The notes under the pieces: generated by a model
What the model saw: the letters and a program-made list of their open reading frames with translations, nothing else
What the model was told of the DNA's origin: nothing
Database searches by the model: none
Position numbers and translations under genes: made by a program
NCBI GenBank assembly: GCA_026027325.1
Contig: JAMSLZ010000020.1
Location: forward strand, 1-64,000
Source: Actinomucor elegans
Taxonomy: Eukaryota; Mucoromycota; Mucoromycetes; Mucorales; Mucoraceae
Direction: 5' to 3'
DNA: 64,000 nt
Shown: in pieces, positions 59,201-64,000 of the stretch
Numbering within the stretch: the first letter of the stretch is position 1
How the letters are laid out: each line of letters begins with the position of its first letter

Positions 59201-59731
59201 CAAGCTTCTAGTTTCGGCGACTTTAACGGTAACAATCCAATCTCGCATCATTTAACTTCTCGTCACAGTACTAGTAGATCAACTACATCTACTTCTAATA
59301 TCACCCAAGATGGTGTACAATCAACCACCATTATTACAAATGTATTAGAATCGAATTCGACCATAATTGAAGAAGTGATTGACAAAGGAGCTGGCACACC
59401 GAAGCCACTTGATGTAGTTAAGAGCAGTACGACGAAAAGAAGCTCCATCAATGAACAAAAGAACAAAGAAATCAATGAAGATTCTTCTATTAGTGGAAAT
59501 GCCAAAGTGGTGGTTAAACGTGAAGAAATTGTAGTGGGACCAGCACGTATTTCAGAAGGGGAGAGTATTGACCAGAATAGAAGCAAGGCTAAGAAACAAA
59601 TGAAGCGTATAATTATGCGTGTCATGGCAAACCAACAACGCAACAAGAGTGAGCATAATTCAGCTGCGTTAATGAAAAGAGAAGCAAAATTACCTCGTAT
59701 GAATCGTAAAAGGCCTCAAAACCATCAATAA
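56224..59731 (+). CDS. Large secreted Ser/Thr-rich mucin-like protein (1127 aa)
   Basis: Three exons, 56224-56716, 56779-57942 and 58005-59731, share one frame. An N-terminal signal peptide (MARKLFLYNVLGVFAALTCV) is followed by a possible KR/RR processing region (SLSRRHWKKKSKHH) and an Asp/Tyr/Glu-rich segment (about residues 90-165). A short Trp/His/Cys-rich part follows (CENWKYDSDN, SGNWWHAGKDKGCQE). A very long Ser/Thr-rich region comes next, presumably heavily O-glycosylated. Its second half carries about ten repeats of a short Cys motif: PVCAPS, EVCLPP, EVCTAP, DICRVPSDS, EICNIP, NICLAPSDT. Poly-Ser blocks lie at about 58880-59095. The C-terminus is basic and has no GPI signal. It is a likely cell-wall or extracellular protein. 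The family is unknown. Confidence 0.8.
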
Positions 59732-59897
59732 CAATGGTAGTATAGTAGTGGTGTACTTTAACAACAAGAACTGATAGCAACAATTAGATAATAATAATAG
59801 CTAATGGATAATAACTAATTAATAAATAACAATCATTTAATATTTATTCTTTGCTCGCCATTTACATTTTCGTTGTTATTACTTTATCAACCTTTTA

Positions 59898-60790
59898 GAA
59901 ATACTTGTCTGAAGCTGGTTGTATGTCAAAACAAGTGCAGTAGTAATAGATTGCAGAACACTTACAAACACCTTTGAATAGTGATCTAATACCTTTCTTG
60001 ACTATGATTTCACGAATTCCATAAAAGGACGATTCATACTTGGTAGTAGTTCCTGAAGCCATCACCATATGATGGACTATTGTGCTTATAGGATATGATC
60101 CTAATAAAAAAGACAAAATTAATAAAGATCATTTTCACTAAGACCGTTTTTTTTAATAAGCTTACAAAGAGCAGCGCCTGTTGTTACACCCCAAGCAAGT
60201 AAAAAGTAGCATATAGATGATGATGAGGCATGAAAGGCTTGATTGAATTAAATAATCCAAAATAGATGGCTCGATACGCTATCACACACCAGTGCAAGAA
60301 ATAGGAAATCCGCGATAAAAGCTAGTGATGCTGTCTGTTTGAACAGTTTTTCTGTAAACATCCATCATATTCTTATATTGATGTTTATTTTGAGGAGATA
60401 GAATGTCATTTGCAAGCCGAACACGCGTATAATTAAGCGAGTACACACATGACAGAGATATTGCACCTATGAGACCATCAGAAAGCAAACTACTCGCAAA
60501 CTAGCACTTATAACTGTCTTCTTGTTTGCTTACATTAAATTCTGGGTACTATTTTATTTGCTTACGTAGAGCAGAGTAGACAGCTAGTGAAGGAAAGTAA
60601 GAAATGATACTTGTAGTATTACCTTTCTATAAAGTATGGGATCCTTTTTCTTTCATTATGCAACAGAGGCAATCTTTGAAGCATGTATAAGGTGTGTGGA
60701 GAAGACTTTGCTTAGTGAGTTTGTTTTGGCATTGGAGCAAAAGTCTGATGTGATTAAGAGGCGCTACTGTGATGTTTACAAAGATATAAG
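59898..60790 (-). pseudogene. Decayed ADP/ATP carrier (mitochondrial carrier family)
   Basis: Segments match the ADP/ATP translocase in order: KGNTTSIISYFPSLAVYSAL (after a TAG where the family has Trp or Arg), LIGAISLSCVYSLNYTRVRL, DVYRKTVQTDSITSFYRGF, YRAIYFGLFNSIKP, WGVTTGAALC, SYPISTIVHHMVMASGTT and SSFYGIREIIVKKGIRSLFK. The signature RRRMMM has become HHMVM, and there are stops and at least one frameshift near 60200. Unlike the broken genes in the first 9 kb, this one carries many substitutions at invariant residues, so decay is real. An intron-like gap remains near 60115-60170. It cannot act as a nucleotide carrier. Confidence 0.8.
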
Positions 60791-61057
60791 AGATGCTACC
60801 TGTTAGTAGACTCTGTTTTCAGGCGTTAAAGATACAGTATAATTCAAAAGTCATGCATCTACCATCATAAACTTGTCTGTGGAAGGACCAGACATTTTAG
60901 AAACGAATTGGAGTATGTAAGATGAACAAGAGACAATATTTCCTTTTTATAGATCTTTGGGCCCTTCGGGCCACAGTATTATACATCCATTTAAATTATG
61001 ATTCAAATTATAAGTGGTATTCCAAAGTGAAAAACTCAATCCAAATTTATTTACATA

Positions 61058-62494
61058 TTACAACTCATTGCTTTTAGAGCTCTTAGTTATGCTTTCTTGC
61101 CAAGTTCTTAACAAGTGATTCGATCCATGTATCTTTCGTTGCAATTGGAAAAGCTTTTCTGCCCTCTCTTGCGATGAAGATAGGGCCAAGTCCTGCTTCT
61201 TTACCAACATGATATATTCCATAGAAATAACCCGTATCATCCAATCTGATCCACTTATTGTTTGATTGTTATACAGTGTATTTGGCGGATAAGCGTTCGC
61301 TGTAGCTGCATTTATCCATGGGCAATATTCCTTGTGAAAATGGACTATATCTAATGACTCGGATGGGTTCACTTGGCAGAAAGCCTTTTTACTAAAGCAT
61401 AGGTCGCATTGTATGCCAGGTACTTCCATATGTAATGACTTCCAACCGAAAAGTGCAAGTATAAACGCTGATTCTCTATCATTTCTTTTTTTTTCTTCTT
61501 CTTGCTCGAAATGTTTTGCTACATATTTAATTTTTGATAACAAATTGTCATCCTTTTGAGTAGATTAGTATTATCAGCAAATAGTATAGCATTGATTGTA
61601 TTTACCAGAGGATGTATCAGTTTGGGTATAGATTCTTGCATCTTGTTACATGATAATAGAATAGACTTTGCTTCTAGTTTAAACCTCTCAACACCTTCAG
61701 ATAAGTTCACCAGAGGAAAGTTATATAGCTTGTCTGTTTGTTGAAAAAAGTTAGTTTCAGTGGATCTCTTCGTGAAAGCTTTATTACCCTGGCATTGATG
61801 CAATTTCCACGAGCATGTATCCTTGTGGCAATCGAGTAAGCCAGATTTATACTTTCTATCAATTTCAATAGCTAATCATGCATGTGAGCATGAGATAGTT
61901 CATTTGAACACCGGTATATCAACTGGTTACCTTCTACTCTATGCTTATCCTTTGGCTCGATTTCTATCACATACATTTTATTTCCACACTCTTCACATAC
62001 AAGTACACACATTGTAGGGTCTTCTTCTATCATAGTATGTGTATCTTTCCATCCATGCTTTGCGCAAGCCAAGGCTGAAAGTGGTCGATCGGTACTGTGA
62101 TAGAGAACTGAGAAACTCTTGAGACGATTCATCAATTCAACGCGCTTTTCTTCTTGTAATACATTTTCTTTATCAATTGTTTCTTTAATGTGAATCAATC
62201 GCGATTTCTTTTCACTGCAAGCATCAAATTGGCTAATGTAAATTTTAGGTGAATAAAGAAACAAAATGTTTAAGCTTACCTTTCTAGTTTCTCGTCATCG
62301 ATGGTCACTGGAAGTGGACGTTTTGCTCTCATGATGGGTAGTAATTGGTGATCTGCTCTGATTTTTTTTATCAGCTCCAGCGTGTTAGTTGCATCTTCTT
62401 TTAAAGGAGTGTCATGGACTTGTTGAATTGTTTCCATTTTTACGATAGGGTTGGTGGAAGAGATTGGAAAGTGCGTTCGTCTCATTTCAAACAT
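61058..62494 (-). CDS. C3HC zinc-finger protein, NIPA/ZC3HC1/Rsm1-like (one apparent frameshift)
   Basis: Exons 62280-62494, 61938-62232 and 61058-61851. The zf-C3HC domain is recognisable from STDRPLSALACAKHGWKD, then MCVLVCEECGNKMYV, and HKDTCSWK in exon 3. The second, Rsm1-like domain follows: ALFGWKSL, IQCDLCFSKKAFC and HFHKEYCPWINA, then SGSDWMIRVI. In animals NIPA/ZC3HC1 is linked to nuclear pore baskets and cyclin B turnover, and fission yeast Rsm1 to mRNA export. Intron 2 uses GTAGAAG. The frame breaks at the T4 run 61553-61556 (AAAA on the coding strand), where one extra A would restore LLKKDDNLLSKIKY. It is either a one-base sequence error or a recent frameshift. The start may be any of three in-frame ATGs (62494, 62485, 62437). 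Confidence 0.78.
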
Positions 62495-63132
62495 ATATTT
62501 TACTTTTATTCGCGGTCGGTGAATTAAAAATCATTGCCAGGCCAGCCAACACAAAAACTTGCTCAGAGTAACATCAACATAATTTGTCTCTTTCCTTCCT
62601 CTACCTTTTTGATCTTGACCCCAAAGGGGGTTTTGGACTCCACTTTCCTTCAGATCTAGCCTGGGAGGTATAGGTGTACCGAATTAACACCATACGCTTA
62701 CCAAGGCCTTTTTTTTATAATAAAATTCTTAATAGTCTATCATAATTAAATTTTAGAAAAACACCGTATCTTACATACATTTGTTAGATTTCTTAAATCT
62801 AAAGAGGTTATCACCCAGCTTGAATCCCAAACGCTCTCATATAAACTCCTATATCATGTTAATAAAAGAGAAAAAACAACCTAAATCGACCAAATGATTT
62901 ATAGTATATTAAATCAACCACAGATAGAACTACTTGTTAAATATGACATTAACATGCGTTCTATCTAGTATATATACTATAACCTTTATTAAAAAAGCGT
63001 TTTAGTCGTTGAACATGCTTCCTTTTCATTTGGAAAATAAGACCTTTATTATACTGGACTTTTCCAACCTTTTTATACCCAGTAAATTTCAAACAAATCT
63101 AACTGAAGTCTTTTCTTTCAAATTATTTTAAT
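62495..63132. other. Divergent intergenic stretch
   Basis: Shared upstream region of the zinc-finger gene and FAN1. No gene is supported. It contains a G/C-rich inverted patch near 62617-62640. Confidence 0.45.
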
Positions 63133-64000
63133 ATGCCAACTAACAAAAAAAGACAAAATAAAAGCGATAGTAATAATGACTCGAGTAAAAAACTAAAACA
63201 GCAACCTATTGCGAGCTTTTTTGCTCGAACTACGATAAAAAAGGCCGAGCAAGATGTCATTTGTGAAAGCAACAATGCCAAAGTAGCCAATCTTGAACAA
63301 AATGAACAGCTGAAAACTTTTGATCTTGTTAAAATGAATGAGGATAAAGATTTGATAGTAGAACAAAAGGACGAGTTTTTTGAAACTTCTGTTTACACTG
63401 ACGAGTTCAGTACTATACTCGATGTTGTGTTGGAGGGAGAAAAGTATCTATTTGATCAAGCCGAGCTTCTTTTATTTGACACCTACAAGGCTTTACATGG
63501 TACGTGTCTTTGAGAGATAACGTGTATAAAAGCTCATGTATTCGTCATGTAGAGGAATCTAAGCATTTACTTGTTCGACTATTAATGAGAAAACACAAAT
63601 GGCTGAGAAAGAGTAAACTTGATTATGCCAAAAATATACGCGATTTAGATCAAACGACTGCAGATTTGGTGGCACGCGGATTACTTGAAGCTGAAATCGA
63701 TGATATGGCTGAGGCAGTCAAGATTCTATCTAAAGATGAATTGAAAACTATCGCCAAGGATCGACGAATGGATATCACAATAGAGAATCCAGTAAGCACA
63801 GCAAAGAGTCATACGAAGCCCTTATATTGAACGTAAATCTAGAAAAAGAGTGATTACGAAAAATTGATTCTTTCGTTTGGGTCAAGCAGTACCGCAAGCA
63901 TTGTTACACATTTTTCTGATACTGACATAGATGAATCCAAAGTGAAGAAACTATGGACTTCCATTCATCAGCATTTAGGGCCTTGCATCAAAGTAAACGA
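63133..64000 (+). CDS. FAN1: FAN1-type DNA repair nuclease, 5' part (cut by window end)
   Basis: FAN1 is a structure-specific nuclease for interstrand crosslink repair. Exons seen: 63133-63499, 63553-63791 and 63843 to beyond 64000. The start MPTNKKRQNKSDSN leads into QQPIASFF at residues 23-30, a textbook PCNA-interacting (PIP) box. The family-specific region begins at about 95 (EKYLFDQAELLLFDTYKALH) and continues LLVRLLMRKHKWLRKSKLDY, DLVARGLLEAEIDDMAEAVK, and ILSKDELKTIAKDRRM, matching the SAP-like and N-terminal nuclease-associated part of FAN1. The VRR-NUC catalytic domain lies outside the window. The usual N-terminal UBZ finger is not seen. Confidence 0.87.

Noticed and set aside
60958..60974. 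GGGCCCTTCGGGCC hairpin as a terminator
   Set aside because: Short inverted GC patch outside any transcript end I can define. Bacterial-type terminators are not expected here.

Overview
The window looks like nuclear DNA of an early-diverging, probably Mucorales-type (Mucoromycota) fungus. It is AT-rich, most genes have short GT-AG introns of about 43-85 nt, and the gene content fits: a CYP61 sterol desaturase, cobalamin-independent methionine synthase, V-ATPase subunit C, GPI transamidase GAA1, a Ral-type GTPase and Rab3GAP2-like and FAN1 genes. The organism call is an inference from family resemblance. No species-level marker was identified.

Layout. 1-9 kb: a tRNA-Arg, then three recognisable genes (Rab3GAP2-like, SART3/Prp24-like, DUS1-like). 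Each is conserved in sequence but broken by several single-base indels. 9-13.5 kb: a SAM methyltransferase gene and an intact 11-exon GAA1. 13,640-23,892: a 10.25 kb near-perfect palindrome that I read as one CACTA (CMC/EnSpm-type) DNA transposon. It has CACTA termini and a 3-bp ATA target duplication. Two 5.07 kb inverted arms each carry a complete six-exon Tnp2-type transposase gene and a second, unrecognised gene, around a 115-bp asymmetric centre. This is the most striking object in the window. 24.7-29.5 kb: a glutathione S-transferase-like gene and MET6. 29.5-36.6 kb: a gene-poor stretch with old repeats. 36.6-50 kb: CYP61, a small IF1-like protein, a CHCHD2/MIX17-like protein, VMA5, a SUN-domain protein and a kinase with a calponin-homology, kinase and C1 architecture. 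52-64 kb: Ral GTPase, TDP1, a large secreted Ser/Thr-rich protein, a decayed ADP/ATP carrier, a NIPA/Rsm1-like zinc-finger gene and the 5' part of FAN1.

The gene-free stretches repeatedly contain a degenerate motif of about 50-65 bp. Where several copies occur together they are usually about 165-177 bp apart, which looks like relics of a nucleosome-length satellite or a tandemly arranged element.

The genes are mostly unrelated housekeeping functions. DNA repair is represented twice (TDP1, FAN1), small-GTPase signalling twice (Ral, Rab3GAP2-like), and mitochondrial small proteins twice (IF1-like, CHCHD2-like). Exon boundaries were placed by eye from splice consensus, reading-frame continuity and family resemblance. 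The long spliced genes (GAA1, transposase, MET6, CYP61, VMA5, SUN, kinase, Ral, TDP1, secreted protein) all give an uninterrupted frame with a length divisible by three.
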